Source: Colwellia psychrerythraea (GTDB taxonomy: Bacteria > Pseudomonadota > Gammaproteobacteria > Enterobacterales > Alteromonadaceae). From it: a stretch of DNA of 64,000 nt. This document shows positions 20,839-30,148 of this stretch, piece by piece (positions within the stretch are counted from its first letter, which is position 1; each line of letters opens with the position of its first letter). The notes below the pieces were generated by a model, which was given only the letters and a program-made list of their open reading frames with translations, was not told where the DNA came from and did not search any database. The stretch spans positions 372,001 through 436,000 of the forward strand of contig NZ_JQED01000055.1 in NCBI RefSeq assembly GCF_000764225.1, given 5' to 3'. Both the position numbers and the translations under genes were made by a program.

Positions 20839-20872
20839 AAAAGCCGAGTAACGAAAGTTACTCGGCTTTTTT
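20839..20872 (+). terminator. Intrinsic terminator after secF
   Basis: AAGCCGAGTAAC-GAAA-GTTACTCGGCTT followed by TTTT: a perfect 12-base-pair stem with a GAAA tetraloop and a T-run. It closes the queA-tgt-yajC-secDF unit. Confidence 0.93.
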
Positions 20873-21074
20873 ATTAAGTGGTGCTTATTTAGTGTGACGT
20901 TATTTTACCCTTCAAATACCACCTCATTAATGCTAATTATTTTAAATCTCGCTGGCTAAGGGATAACTTAATAGACTTGGTAATAACCTTAATGTATGCT
21001 GCACGCCCTTTCATGCTGCCAACACTTTCTATTTCGCTGCCAGTATTTTTTATTCTTTTTTAAAGAGACGACTT

Positions 21075-22445
21075 ATGAGTGATACCCCGACCAGCTTTTC
21101 TGATTTAGGTTTATCTGAGGCATTATTAAAAGCGGTGCGTGACAAGGGATATGAAACGCCTTCACCTATCCAGGCACAAGCTATTCCTGCGGTTATTTCT
21201 GGACGCGATGTCATGGCTGCAGCCCAAACCGGCACAGGTAAAACGGCAGGGTTTACACTACCGCTATTACAGCGTCTTGCAGGCAGTAAAGGTCATAAGG
21301 TTTCATCAAATAATGTAAGAGCACTTATACTGACGCCAACGCGTGAACTTGCAGCACAAATTAGTGAAAGCATTGAAATGTACGGTAAGTATTTAAACAT
21401 GCATTCAACGGTGGTTTTTGGTGGTGTAAAGATCAATCCACAGATGATGCGACTTCGTCAAGGTGTTGACGTACTTGTGGCAACTCCTGGCCGACTACTT
21501 GATTTATACAATCAAAATGCAGTGAAGTTCAGTCAACTAGAAGTCTTTATTCTTGATGAAGCTGATCGTATGTTAGATATGGGTTTTATCCGTGATATTA
21601 AAAAGCTGATTGCATTATTACCAAAAGACCGTCAAAACTTACTTTTCTCTGCGACGTTTTCACCTGATATTCGCGCTTTAGCAAAAGGTTTAGTCAATAA
21701 CCCATTAGAAATTTCAGTCAATGCAGAAAATAGTACCGCAGAAAAAGTAACTCAGTGGTTAACTTCGGTTGATAAAAAACGTAAACCTGCAGTGTTAACG
21801 CACTTAATCCAAGAGAATAACTGGCAACAAGTATTAGTGTTTACCAAAACTAAACATGGTGCTAATAAGCTAACCAAACATCTTGAAGCAGAGGGATTAA
21901 CAGCCGCGGCGATACACGGTAATAAAAGTCAAGGAGCTCGTACAAAAGCGCTTGCTGCGTTTAAAGATGGTTCCGTTAGCATCCTAGTTGCAACGGATAT
22001 AGCAGCACGTGGTATTGATATCGATTTATTACCACAGGTTGTTAATTTTGACTTACCAAACGTGCCTGAGGATTATGTTCACCGTATTGGTCGAACAGCG
22101 CGCGCAGGCAATACTGGACAAGCATTATCATTAGTATGTGCAGATGAGTTAGAGTTATTGTGGAATATCGAGCATGTAATTCAACAGCACATTGAACGTA
22201 AAGTTATTGATAAATTTATAGCTGTTAATCAGCTTGGCGAATCTCGTCCGATAAGACCATTAAAAGCCAAAAAAGCGAAAAAACCAAAAGCTTTTAAAAA
22301 AGAGGGGAAAGGTAAAGTTGAGCATAAAGATGGCCAACGCTCTGGTGCTAATGCTAACGGTAATAATCAATCGAAAAGAAGAAGACCTTCTAATAATGAT
22401 GGTACTGCCCCTAAGTCACGCAGAGCAAAACGCCCGGTAAAATAG
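21075..22445 (+). CDS. rhlE: DEAD-box RNA helicase, RhlE type
   Basis: An ATP-dependent RNA helicase of 456 residues. In order: the Q motif ([10 protein letters not shown] ... [10 protein letters not shown]), motif [10 protein letters not shown], motif Ia PTRELAAQI, motif [14 protein letters not shown], motif III SATFS, and motif [12 protein letters not shown]. The C-terminus is a basic tail rich in K, R, P and N, as in RhlE proteins of cold-adapted gammaproteobacteria, where such helicases help ribosome assembly at low temperature (family knowledge). It is monocistronic, followed by its own terminator. SrmB or DbpA are less likely because of the RhlE-like N-terminal motif. Confidence 0.88.
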   Translation: MSDTPTSFSDLGLSEALLKAVRDKGYETPSPIQAQAIPAVISGRDVMAAAQTGTGKTAGFTLPLLQRLAGSKGHKVSSNNVRALILTPTRELAAQISESIEMYGKYLNMHSTVVFGGVKINPQMMRLRQGVDVLVATPGRLLDLYNQNAVKFSQLEVFILDEADRMLDMGFIRDIKKLIALLPKDRQNLLFSATFSPDIRALAKGLVNNPLEISVNAENSTAEKVTQWLTSVDKKRKPAVLTHLIQENNWQQVLVFTKTKHGANKLTKHLEAEGLTAAAIHGNKSQGARTKALAAFKDGSVSILVATDIAARGIDIDLLPQVVNFDLPNVPEDYVHRIGRTARAGNTGQALSLVCADELELLWNIEHVIQQHIERKVIDKFIAVNQLGESRPIRPLKAKKAKKPKAFKKEGKGKVEHKDGQRSGANANGNNQSKRRRPSNNDGTAPKSRRAKRPVK

Positions 22446-22485
22446 TGAGCTATTGGACTGACTTACCTTTAGAGTCGGTTACTAA

Positions 22486-22529
22486 TAAGGCTTATGAGAA
22501 ATGCTGGTTATTTCCCATAAGCCTTTTTT
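22486..22529 (+). terminator. Intrinsic terminator after the RhlE-type gene
   Basis: AAGGCTTATGAGAAAT and ATTTCCCATAAGCCTT pair with one mismatch around a short loop and are followed by TTTT. It lies between two convergent genes. Confidence 0.88.
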
Positions 22530-22568
22530 CCTCTGAAGTTTATCTTTTTCTCAATTGATTTATTGCTT

Positions 22569-23360
22569 CTAAGGCGTTAAGTAGCCTAAGTTAGTGAGTC
22601 GCTCACTTTCAAATAACCCTACCACATCACCTATAACAATTAAGCTTGGTGGCTTAATGTTATGTAATGCAACTAACTCAGTTAGATTGGCTAAAGTTCC
22701 TTTAATCACTTGTTGATCTTGATGCGTACCTTTTCTAATTAATGCCGCTGGTGTATCTATATCCCGACCCGCTTCTTTTAATTGGGCTGTTATTATAGGT
22801 AAACTTTTAATACCCATATAAAAAACGATGGTCTGCTCATTATCATTTAATGTCTGCCAGGGAAGATCTAATGCACCATTATCTTGCACATTTCCTGTTA
22901 TAAAGGTGCAACTTCTCGCAACTTTTCGATGGGTTAACGGAATACCTGCATAGCTAGTGCAAGCCGATGCCGCTGTCATTCCTGGCACAATATGGCATGC
23001 AACACCATGGCTTAATATGAATTGAGCTTCTTCAGAACCTCGTCCAAAAACAAAGGGATCACCACCTTTTAATCGCACTACTTTTTTACCCAATAAAGCA
23101 TTATCAACTAGTAATTGGTTGATGCCATCCTGTGGAACTCTATGATCTGCTTGTTTTTTTCCTACATATATTAATTGGCAATCAGTCGGCAATAACGCCA
23201 TTATTTCTGCACTGACTAACCTATCATAGATAACCACTTCAGCTTGTTTGATAAAACGATAAGCTTGTAAAGTCAGTAGATCGGGATCGCCTGGACCCGC
23301 GCCAACTAGGGCCACTTCACCAGCAATAAAGGCTTGTTTGTTTGTATTACTATTTTCCAT
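22569..23360 (-). CDS. cobA: Uroporphyrinogen-III C-methyltransferase (SUMT)
   Basis: SUMT methylates uroporphyrinogen III at C2 and C7 to precorrin-2, the branch point to sirohaem and corrins. I chose the ATG at 23360 (263 residues), which has AAGAGAG in front; an ATG at 23384 adds eight residues. Motifs seen are VGAGPGDPDLLTLQA (SAM binding), VVIYDRLVS, VRLKGGDPFVFGRGSEE, VPGMTAASA and PLTHR. No other sirohaem or corrin-ring gene is adjacent, so the most likely use is sirohaem for sulfite or nitrite reduction. A role for B12 is possible, but no early cbi genes are in the window. Confidence 0.94.
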   Translation of the reverse strand: MENSNTNKQAFIAGEVALVGAGPGDPDLLTLQAYRFIKQAEVVIYDRLVSAEIMALLPTDCQLIYVGKKQADHRVPQDGINQLLVDNALLGKKVVRLKGGDPFVFGRGSEEAQFILSHGVACHIVPGMTAASACTSYAGIPLTHRKVARSCTFITGNVQDNGALDLPWQTLNDNEQTIVFYMGIKSLPIITAQLKEAGRDIDTPAALIRKGTHQDQQVIKGTLANLTELVALHNIKPPSLIVIGDVVGLFESERLTNLGYLTP

Positions 23361-23406
23361 GGGCTCTCTTAACAATATGTACAATTAACTATATTAATAG
23401 TCTAAA

Positions 23407-23457
23407 GCAAAAAAAGCGCCACAGTGACCTTATTTTACTAAGGTTGCTGTGGCGCTT
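23407..23457 (-). terminator. Intrinsic terminator after suhB
   Basis: On the minus strand AAGCGCCACAG-CA-ACCTT pairs with AAGGT-CA-CTGTGGCGCTT and is followed by TTTTT. It separates suhB from cobA, so cobA probably has its own promoter. Confidence 0.9.
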
Positions 23458-23497
23458 AATAATATTCTGCTATAACTTAGCTTAACTCATGCAAACT

Positions 23498-24301
23498 TTA
23501 CTTACTAAGAGCATCACCTAGATGTGGACGTATCTCTTGTAAAACATCTTTTAATATACGTGTATTTGCTGCAACAATATTACCTGAATTCGCATGATTA
23601 TGACCGCCAGTAAAGTCGGTAACTAAACCACCCGCTTCAATCACTAATAATTCACCAGCAGAGGTATTCCATGGTTTAGTACCAATTTCGAAGAAACCAT
23701 CAACACGGCCCGCAGCTACATAGGCAAGATCAAGTGCTGTTGAACCTGAACGGCGCAGATCCGAAGTATTTTGGAATAAGCTTGAGAACATTGCCATATA
23801 AGCAACGCTGTGCTGTTTTTGTTTGAACGGGAATCCCGTCGCTAATATTGTGCCTGCAATTTCTTTGTTTTTACTTACACGGATTCTAAAGCCATTTAAT
23901 TGAGCACCTTTACCACGACTGGCTGAGAATAACTCACCGCGGATAGGGTCAAATACAACAGCTTGATCTAATTTGCCTTTTACTTTCAAAGCAATAGAAA
24001 TGGCAAAGTGAGGGATGCCTTTGATGAAGTTAGATGTGCCATCAAGTGGATCAATAATCCATTGATAATCGTCATCACTGCCTTTTAAAATACCAGATTC
24101 TTCACCAATAATAGTGTGATCTGGGTATGATTTACGAATAGTTTCAATAATGGCTTCTTCAGAGCTAATATCAACACTGGTGACGAAATCGTTAGTTCCT
24201 TTTGATTCAATTTCAACTTTATCAAGTTGCTCTATAGAGCGAACGATAACTTTACCTGCTGTACGCGCTGCGCGCACGGCAATATTTAGCATGGGATGCA
24301 T
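23498..24301 (-). CDS. suhB: Inositol-1-monophosphatase SuhB
   Basis: SuhB is a Mg-dependent inositol monophosphatase that also takes part in rRNA transcription antitermination. It is 267 residues, as in E. coli. The metal-binding motifs are visible: GEESG, then DPLDGTSNFIKGIPHF, and later the motif around WNTSAGELLVIEAGG (usual WDxAAG; here Asp is replaced by Asn). This W-N replacement affects the third metal-site aspartate in the pattern and is worth noting, though SuhB relatives vary here. It is divergent from trmJ, as suhB and trmJ are in other gammaproteobacteria. Confidence 0.94.
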   Translation of the reverse strand: MHPMLNIAVRAARTAGKVIVRSIEQLDKVEIESKGTNDFVTSVDISSEEAIIETIRKSYPDHTIIGEESGILKGSDDDYQWIIDPLDGTSNFIKGIPHFAISIALKVKGKLDQAVVFDPIRGELFSASRGKGAQLNGFRIRVSKNKEIAGTILATGFPFKQKQHSVAYMAMFSSLFQNTSDLRRSGSTALDLAYVAAGRVDGFFEIGTKPWNTSAGELLVIEAGGLVTDFTGGHNHANSGNIVAANTRILKDVLQEIRPHLGDALSK

Positions 24302-24827
24302 AATAGTGTACCTATTTGTAAATAATTTTTAAAAGAACAATACATTTTCAAGCAAACATTGTCTTGAAAATTGAGCGCGCGAAGTATAGCAAATAAAAAA
24401 CTAGTTAGCGATAGAATAATTAAAATAATGTTTAATTAGTGAGCAGTTTAAACAATCCCTTTTCCATAGAGAAAAAAAAACTAATACATATCAAATTACC
24501 ATAGATAAATATGCCCAATAAGCGTGCTTTTTGTTAACTACAGCAGTAATCTTCTGTGATAGAATATTGGCCATCTAGATGGGCTTTATACTAAGCGAAT
24601 CTATTTATTGTATAACTTAGCGCCATAGTCGCAATTATAGTGCTTCTGCAGAGGCATTTATCCAAACGGAATATAAAACCTTATTTACAGTGTTTTTGTT
24701 TTTGATGATAGAAAATTATTATCTTTAGTCAATGATTACCTGAATGAGCTGTTTGATTCTCGCTAAGTGAATAATAGATGAGTCCGATTGGTATTTTGTT
24801 CGACAAAGCAAACAAGAAGAGTAAAAA
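24302..24827. other. suhB-trmJ divergent intergenic region
   Basis: A 526-base region between two divergent genes. It contains the inverted repeat TTTTCAAG ... CTTGAAAA (24345-24370) close to suhB. I see no open frame, RNA gene or riboswitch. It presumably carries both promoters. Confidence 0.4.
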
Positions 24828-25649
24828 ATGTCAGTTTCTCAACAAGATTCTCAAGAAAGTAATACCGCAGCTACCTTATTAGATCGGGTTAAAATTGTTT
24901 TAGTAAATACTTCTGACTGCCGTAATATAGGCAGTGCAGCTAGAGCAATGAAAACAATGGGCTTAAGTCAACTGATCTTAGTTGACCCTGCTGAAATGCC
25001 TAATGGACAAGCACAAGCATTAGCAGCTGGTGCCACGGACGTTTTAGCGAATGCTAAAGTCGTTAATACCTTGGCGGAAGCGATTGAAGATTGTGGTTTA
25101 GTTGTTGGTACTAGTGCCCGATCTCGTACATTACCTTGGCCTATGTTAGAGCCTCGTGGTTGTGGAGAAAAAATGGTTTCTGAAGCCAGTGAGTATCCTG
25201 TGGCGCTAGTGTTTGGACGAGAAAGCAGTGGTTTGACTAATGAAGAGTTACAGCTTTGTCATTTTCATGTGCAGATACCAGCAAATCCAGATTATAGTTC
25301 ATTAAATCTAGCGATGGCGGTGCAAACGCTAAGTTATGAAGTACGTACTAGTTATTTGCTGGCACATGATCAAAATTATCAAGAACGCAGCACGGGTAAC
25401 GGTAATTTAGTTGCTAAAACCAAAAGTGAGGATGAAGAGCTTTATCCTGTTGTTGAAGAAACAGAGCGTTTTTATCAACATTTTGAAAAAGCACTTAAAG
25501 CGACCGGTTTTATTGTTGAAAATCATCCTGGTTTAGTGATGACTAAATTAAGGCGCTTATTTAATCGCGCTAGACCTGATGTGAAAGAAGTTAAAATGAT
25601 GCGTGGGATTTTTGCCTCGATGGAAAGGTCTAGTAAAGAGAAGTCATAA
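24828..25649 (+). CDS. trmJ: tRNA (cytidine/uridine-2'-O)-methyltransferase TrmJ
   Basis: TrmJ makes 2'-O-methylcytidine or uridine at position 32 of tRNA. It is a SPOUT methyltransferase of 273 residues with the trefoil-knot motifs [34 protein letters not shown] and [17 protein letters not shown]. The C-terminal extension is typical of TrmJ and distinguishes it from TrmL. It is followed closely by cysE and then the isc operon; the trmJ-(cysE)-iscR order is common in gammaproteobacteria. Confidence 0.95.
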   Translation: MSVSQQDSQESNTAATLLDRVKIVLVNTSDCRNIGSAARAMKTMGLSQLILVDPAEMPNGQAQALAAGATDVLANAKVVNTLAEAIEDCGLVVGTSARSRTLPWPMLEPRGCGEKMVSEASEYPVALVFGRESSGLTNEELQLCHFHVQIPANPDYSSLNLAMAVQTLSYEVRTSYLLAHDQNYQERSTGNGNLVAKTKSEDEELYPVVEETERFYQHFEKALKATGFIVENHPGLVMTKLRRLFNRARPDVKEVKMMRGIFASMERSSKEKS

Positions 25650-25686
25650 TAGCCACCAAAATAAAAGAAAAGAGAAGGAATAATTT

Positions 25687-26496
25687 ATGTTTAGTCGTAT
25701 CAAAGAAGATATCAATAGTGTCTTTGATAGAGATCCTGCCGCTCGCACTAGTTTTGAAGTGATCCTAAACTATCCGGGTTTACATGCAATTTGGATTCAC
25801 CGATTAAGTTATAGGTTATGGTGTGCTGAATGGAAACTTTTAGCACGCGTAATATCTACTTTTTCTCGATGGTTAACGGGAATTGAGATCCATCCAGGCG
25901 CAAAATTAGGTCGTCGTGTCTTTATTGACCATGGCATGGGGATTGTAATCGGTGAAACCGCTGAGGTAGGTAATGATGTAACGCTTTATCATGGCGTTAC
26001 CTTAGGTGGTACCAGCTGGAAAGCAGGAAAACGCCATCCAACGTTGGAAGATAATGTTGTTATAGGCGCTGGTGCTCAGGTACTTGGCCCAATAACCATT
26101 GGCAAGGGCGGAAAAGTTGGCTCTAACTCCGTTGTCGTTAAAGACTTACCGGCGAATGCCACTGCTGTAGGTATTCCCGGCCGAATTGTGCCAGATAAAC
26201 ACAGTAAAGATGAAAACCAGCAACGAGAAGAAGTTGCTAAGAAATATGGTTTTGACGCTTATGCTGTTTCCCATGATAACCCGGATCCTGTTGCTAAGGC
26301 TATTGGTCGTTTACTTGATCATATGCATTTAATGGACGATAGGGTGACTGAGCTTTGCAAAGAAATTAACACCCTAGGTGGAGATATTTGCCCTAAAAAC
26401 CTGCCTGAATTACGCGTGGGTGAGTTTGTCGAAGATGAAAAGGCAGCGGCAGAACGCCGTGAAAGTAAAGTGGCAAGCTTTGATCCAGAAATCTAA
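25687..26496 (+). CDS. cysE: Serine O-acetyltransferase CysE
   Basis: CysE makes O-acetylserine from serine and acetyl-CoA for cysteine synthesis. The protein is 269 residues. It has the left-handed beta-helix hexapeptide part ([40 protein letters not shown]) with the catalytic histidines, then [20 protein letters not shown]. The N-terminus is short, as in the epsilon-type enzyme found next to isc genes rather than E. coli CysE. Placing a cysteine synthesis gene before iscS fits the need for cysteine as sulfur donor. Confidence 0.95.
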   Translation: MFSRIKEDINSVFDRDPAARTSFEVILNYPGLHAIWIHRLSYRLWCAEWKLLARVISTFSRWLTGIEIHPGAKLGRRVFIDHGMGIVIGETAEVGNDVTLYHGVTLGGTSWKAGKRHPTLEDNVVIGAGAQVLGPITIGKGGKVGSNSVVVKDLPANATAVGIPGRIVPDKHSKDENQQREEVAKKYGFDAYAVSHDNPDPVAKAIGRLLDHMHLMDDRVTELCKEINTLGGDICPKNLPELRVGEFVEDEKAAAERRESKVASFDPEI

Positions 26497-26507
26497 TTTC
26501 CCCTCAA

Positions 26508-26542
26508 AAGCAATAGTTGAGTAAAATAGTCAACTATTGCTT
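26508..26542 (+). terminator. Probable terminator after cysE
   Basis: AGCAATAGTTGA and TCAACTATTGCT form a perfect stem across a short loop, but only TTCTC follows, so T-run support is weak. Confidence 0.65.
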
Positions 26543-26567
26543 CTCGCATGTCATATCATGGTGTATA

Positions 26568-26592
26568 ATACCCGAGTAAATCACTAGGGTAT
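26568..26592 (+). promoter_or_regulatory. IscR type 1 operator upstream of iscR
   Basis: The 25-base imperfect palindrome begins ATACCCGAGT and ends ACTAGGGTAT, spanning AAATC. It fits the type 1 IscR motif (ATA-CC-GACT ... AGT-GG-TAT). It sits just upstream of a promoter-like TTGACT (26597) and TAAAAT (26619) with a 16-base spacer. This supports autorepression of the isc operon by [2Fe-2S]-IscR. Confidence 0.82.
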
Positions 26593-26596
26593 TTAC

Positions 26597-26624
26597 TTGA
26601 CTAATCTTTATGGTTATGTAAAAT
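26597..26624 (+). promoter_or_regulatory. Predicted sigma-70 promoter of the isc operon
   Basis: TTGACT, 16 bases, TAAAAT, located about 120 bases before the iscR start and directly after the IscR operator. Read by eye; the transcription start is not known. Confidence 0.6.
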
Positions 26625-26742
26625 TGCGCATCATTTGCTATATAAGGCATGTACATTATGTTTTCCTGCCAAATGGTTTTAATTTAGTCACCCTACTAAA
26701 TTGTTGTATTGAGTACACCAACATAGTGTTTGAGAGCAGATT

Positions 26743-27252
26743 ATGAAACTTACTTCTAAAGGTCGTTACGCAGTTACTGCCATGTTAGACGTTACTATTC
26801 ATGCAGTAGCAGGGCCTGTATCTTTGGCTGATATTTCAGAGCGTCAAGGTATATCCTTGTCATATTTAGAGCAGCTTTTTTCGCGTTTACGTAAAGAAGG
26901 CCTTGTGACAAGTGTTCGTGGGCCAGGTGGCGGTTATCGCTTGGGCAGATGCTCCGCACAAATTGCCGTTGCAGATGTTATTTATGCCGTGAATGAAAGT
27001 GTAGACGCGACTAAATGTTCGGGTAAAGGAAATTGCCAGGATGGAGAGCAATGCTTGACACATTCCCTTTGGGAAGGATTAAGCCAACGAATTGAAGAAT
27101 TCTTGAAAAATATCACTTTAGCCGAATTAGTTGCAAAAGGTGATGTGCAAGCCGTTTCTAAGCGCCAAGATAAATTACATATCAATGCGCATAAAAGCAT
27201 AGCGTTAGAGACACTAATAACCACAAAAGATGTAATGAACGACTGGTCATAA
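26743..27252 (+). CDS. iscR: Iron-sulfur cluster regulator IscR
   Basis: IscR is an Rrf2-family repressor that senses Fe-S supply through a [2Fe-2S] cluster. The N-terminal winged helix ([37 protein letters not shown]) and the cluster ligands [16 protein letters not shown] (three Cys and one His, spacing as in E. coli) are visible. The 169 residues are normal. It leads the isc operon and has its operator upstream. Autoregulation is expected. Confidence 0.97.
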   Translation: MKLTSKGRYAVTAMLDVTIHAVAGPVSLADISERQGISLSYLEQLFSRLRKEGLVTSVRGPGGGYRLGRCSAQIAVADVIYAVNESVDATKCSGKGNCQDGEQCLTHSLWEGLSQRIEEFLKNITLAELVAKGDVQAVSKRQDKLHINAHKSIALETLITTKDVMNDWS

Positions 27253-27297
27253 CTAGTCGGGTCGAATTAAATATTTACCATCGGAGAGAGTTAGCGA

Positions 27298-28512
27298 ATG
27301 AAGCTTCCTATATATTTTGATTATTCAGCTACTACACCAGTAGATAAGCGCGTAGCAGAAAAAATGATGCAGTACATGACCAACGATGGTCATTTTGGTA
27401 ACCCTGCGTCTCGTTCACATAAATTCGGTTGGCAAGCTGAAGAAGCGGTTGATATCGCTCGTAATCAAATTGCTGAGTTAATAAATGCTGATCCACGTGA
27501 AATTGTTTTCACATCAGGTGCTACTGAGTCAAACAACCTTGCAATTAAAGGTGCTGCTAATTTCTATAATAAGAAAGGCAAGCACATTATTACCTGTAAA
27601 ACTGAGCATAAAGCTGTATTAGATACGTGTCGTGAATTAGAACGACAAGGTTTTGAAGTGACCTACCTTGATCCTGAAGCGAATGGTTTAATTGACTTAA
27701 ATAAGCTTAATGACGCTATGCGTGATGACACGATTTTAGTCAGCATCATGCATGTAAACAATGAAATTGGTGTGATACAAGACATCAGTGAAATTGGTGA
27801 AATGTGTCGTGCGCGTAAAATTATATTTCATGTCGATGCTGCACAAAGCGCTGGTAAAATTAATATTGACATGCAAGCATTAAAAGTTGATTTAATGTCA
27901 ATTTCTGCACATAAAATGTACGGACCTAAAGGTATTGGTGCATTGTATGTGAGCCGTAAACCACGTATTCGTCTCGAAGCACAAACACATGGTGGCGGAC
28001 ATGAGCGTGGTATGCGTTCTGGCACTTTAGCGACTCATCAAATTGTCGGTATGGGTGAAGCATGTCGAATAGCTAAAGAAGAGATGGCACAAGATCAAGC
28101 ACATGTAACTGCAATGCGTGACCGTTTATGGGCTGGCGTAAACAGCATGGATCAAGTCTTTATTAATGGCGATGCTGATAAACGTTATCCTGGTAACTTA
28201 AATGTTAGTTTCAATTTTGTTGAAGGTGAGTCACTCATCATGGCATTGAAAGATTTGGCAGTATCTTCAGGTAGCGCATGTACCTCAGCAAGCTTAGAGC
28301 CATCGTATGTACTTCGTGCTTTAGGTTTAAATGATGAAATGGCACATAGCTCAATTCGTTTTAGCTTTGGTCGTTTTACTACGACAGAAGAAGTTGATTA
28401 CGCAATTGACCTTATTAAAAATGCAATTGGTCACTTACGTGACATGTCACCGCTTTGGGAAATGTTCCAAGATGGTATCGATTTAGATTCAATTGAATGG
28501 GCTGGTCACTAA
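27298..28512 (+). CDS. iscS: Cysteine desulfurase IscS
   Basis: IscS is the PLP-dependent cysteine desulfurase giving sulfur to IscU and to tRNA thiolation. It is 404 residues, as in E. coli. Seen are the start [14 protein letters not shown], the PLP lysine region [16 protein letters not shown], and the active-site loop [20 protein letters not shown] with the catalytic cysteine. It follows iscR after 45 bases and precedes iscU. The annotation is secure. Confidence 0.98.
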   Translation: MKLPIYFDYSATTPVDKRVAEKMMQYMTNDGHFGNPASRSHKFGWQAEEAVDIARNQIAELINADPREIVFTSGATESNNLAIKGAANFYNKKGKHIITCKTEHKAVLDTCRELERQGFEVTYLDPEANGLIDLNKLNDAMRDDTILVSIMHVNNEIGVIQDISEIGEMCRARKIIFHVDAAQSAGKINIDMQALKVDLMSISAHKMYGPKGIGALYVSRKPRIRLEAQTHGGGHERGMRSGTLATHQIVGMGEACRIAKEEMAQDQAHVTAMRDRLWAGVNSMDQVFINGDADKRYPGNLNVSFNFVEGESLIMALKDLAVSSGSACTSASLEPSYVLRALGLNDEMAHSSIRFSFGRFTTTEEVDYAIDLIKNAIGHLRDMSPLWEMFQDGIDLDSIEWAGH

Positions 28513-28626
28513 GCCATTTTATAAAGCAGCTTAGTAAACAACTCATTATTTAAATAACATTTAGTGTCAAATAATTGGTTATCAGGTAAATACCTGAATT
28601 TATTTGACACAATCTAGGAGAGCAAC

Positions 28627-29010
28627 ATGGCTTACAGCGAAAAAGTACTAGACCATTATGAGAACCCACGTAACGTTGGTTCAATGGATAAGAACGATCC
28701 ATCCGTAGCAACTGGTATGGTCGGCGCACCTGCATGTGGCGACGTTATGAAGTTACAATTAAAAATTTCTGATGAAGGCATCATTGAAGATGCAAAATTC
28801 AAAACTTACGGTTGTGGCTCTGCAATTGCCTCAAGTTCATTAGTAACTGAGTGGGTAAAGGGTAAATCTATTGACGAAGCGGGTGAAATTAAAAACACTG
28901 CAATTGCTGAAGAGTTAGCTTTACCGCCGGTAAAAATTCATTGTTCTATATTGGCAGAAGATGCTATCAAAGCAGCCATTGAAGATTTTAAATCTAAACA
29001 AGGTAAATAA
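28627..29010 (+). CDS. iscU: Fe-S cluster scaffold IscU
   Basis: IscU is the scaffold on which [2Fe-2S] clusters are built. It has 127 residues, the same as in most bacteria. The three cluster cysteines lie in [25 protein letters not shown] and [12 protein letters not shown], and the HscA-recognition segment LPPVK precedes the last one. It lies 115 bases after iscS and 12 bases before iscA. The unusually clean fit makes this secure. Confidence 0.98.
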   Translation: MAYSEKVLDHYENPRNVGSMDKNDPSVATGMVGAPACGDVMKLQLKISDEGIIEDAKFKTYGCGSAIASSSLVTEWVKGKSIDEAGEIKNTAIAEELALPPVKIHCSILAEDAIKAAIEDFKSKQGK

Positions 29011-29021
29011 CGGAGAAAACA

Positions 29022-29345
29022 ATGTCTGTTACCATGACTCCTGCTGCAGCTGAACGGGTTCAATCTTTCATGCAAAATCGTGGCAAAGGACTTGGACTCC
29101 GTCTAGGTATTAAAACCACCGGTTGTTCAGGTTTAGCTTATGTGCTCGAATTTGTTGATGATTTAAATGAAGACGATCAATTATTCCACATTGATGATGT
29201 CAACATTATTATCGACGAGAAGAGTCTTGTTTATCTTGATGGCATTGAGCTCGACTTTGTTAAAGAAGGCTTGAATGAAGGCTTTAAGTTTACCAATCCA
29301 AACGCCAAAGGTGAGTGTGGATGTGGTGAGTCCTTTAATGTCTAA
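29022..29345 (+). CDS. iscA: Fe-S assembly protein IscA
   Basis: IscA is an A-type carrier that delivers iron or Fe-S clusters to target proteins. It is 107 residues. The three conserved cysteines are in [10 protein letters not shown] and in the C-terminal [15 protein letters not shown] precedes the ATG. It is followed by a 180-base gap containing a dispersed repeat before hscB. Confidence 0.97.
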   Translation: MSVTMTPAAAERVQSFMQNRGKGLGLRLGIKTTGCSGLAYVLEFVDDLNEDDQLFHIDDVNIIIDEKSLVYLDGIELDFVKEGLNEGFKFTNPNAKGECGCGESFNV

Positions 29346-29400
29346 GTTATTGTGTAATAACGAGTTTATCTCTTAGCTATTTTACTCAGTTGCAGCGTTG

Positions 29401-29433
29401 AAAGTACTCATTGACTCACGTCAACTCCGTGCT
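29401..29433 (+). repeat. 33-bp dispersed repeat, copy 2
   Basis: AAAGTACTCATTGACT followed by CACGTCAACTCCGTGC; the second copy is at 17365-17397 in the opposite orientation. It lies in the iscA-hscB gap. Confidence 0.6.
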
Positions 29434-29529
29434 TTTGCCTTGCATCAGAGCAAACTATCGTTGAGCTGAATTCATTATGGCGAGATCGCTTTGTAAGTGT
29501 CCCGTCGATGTAAAATCAGAGTAAACATT

Positions 29530-30057
29530 TTGAACTACTTTCAATTATTCAACATTGAAGTCTCCTTTGATGTCGACATCCAAGAATTGTCATCTAGTTA
29601 TCAGACTTTGCAAAAGACTGTACACCCGGACAAGTTTGCTCATTCATCGGAGCAAGAACAACGACTCGCGGTACAAAAATCTGCGCAAATCAACGACGCT
29701 TATCAAACGCTGAAAAATCCATTACAACGCGCAGAGTATATACTTGTGCAGCGTGGTGTTGAAATGCCAAACGAACAGCATTCATTCCAAGACACTAGTT
29801 TTTTAATGCGTCAAATGGAATTGCGTGAAATGCTTGAAGACGTTAAGTTTTCGAGCGATGTGGATGCCGCCTTAGCTGATGCACAAACGGTATTGTCGAA
29901 TGAATGCACGCAACTTTCGCAATTAATGAGAACACAGATTAGTGAAAATAATGCAGCATCTAACCTCGCTGCATGCGATAATTTACGTAAATTAAAGTTT
30001 TATCAAAAATTAAATGTTGAAGTGGACCGGCTAGAGGACAGTTTATTTGGTGATTAA
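29530..30057 (+). CDS. hscB: Co-chaperone HscB
   Basis: HscB is the J-protein that brings IscU to HscA and stimulates its ATPase. I chose the TTG at 29530 (175 residues), since family members start MNYFxLF; a GTG at 29497 would add eleven residues and has no clear ribosome binding site. The J domain carries the HPD motif in TVHPDKFAHSS, followed by QINDAYQTLKNPLQRAEYIL. The C-terminal part is the IscU-binding three-helix domain. The position before hscA is canonical. Confidence 0.94.
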   Translation: MNYFQLFNIEVSFDVDIQELSSSYQTLQKTVHPDKFAHSSEQEQRLAVQKSAQINDAYQTLKNPLQRAEYILVQRGVEMPNEQHSFQDTSFLMRQMELREMLEDVKFSSDVDAALADAQTVLSNECTQLSQLMRTQISENNAASNLAACDNLRKLKFYQKLNVEVDRLEDSLFGD

Positions 30058-30148
30058 CGTGGCTAGCACACGTTTCAGCAGATAATGCTTTCGACTTGCT
30101 AAGAAGATACTTTAACTTAAACTTAAACTAAATCATTGAATTAACATC

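Noticed and set aside
22569-23360. Counting cobA as proof of full B12 synthesis
   Set aside because: SUMT also serves sirohaem, and no early corrin-ring genes are present in the window.
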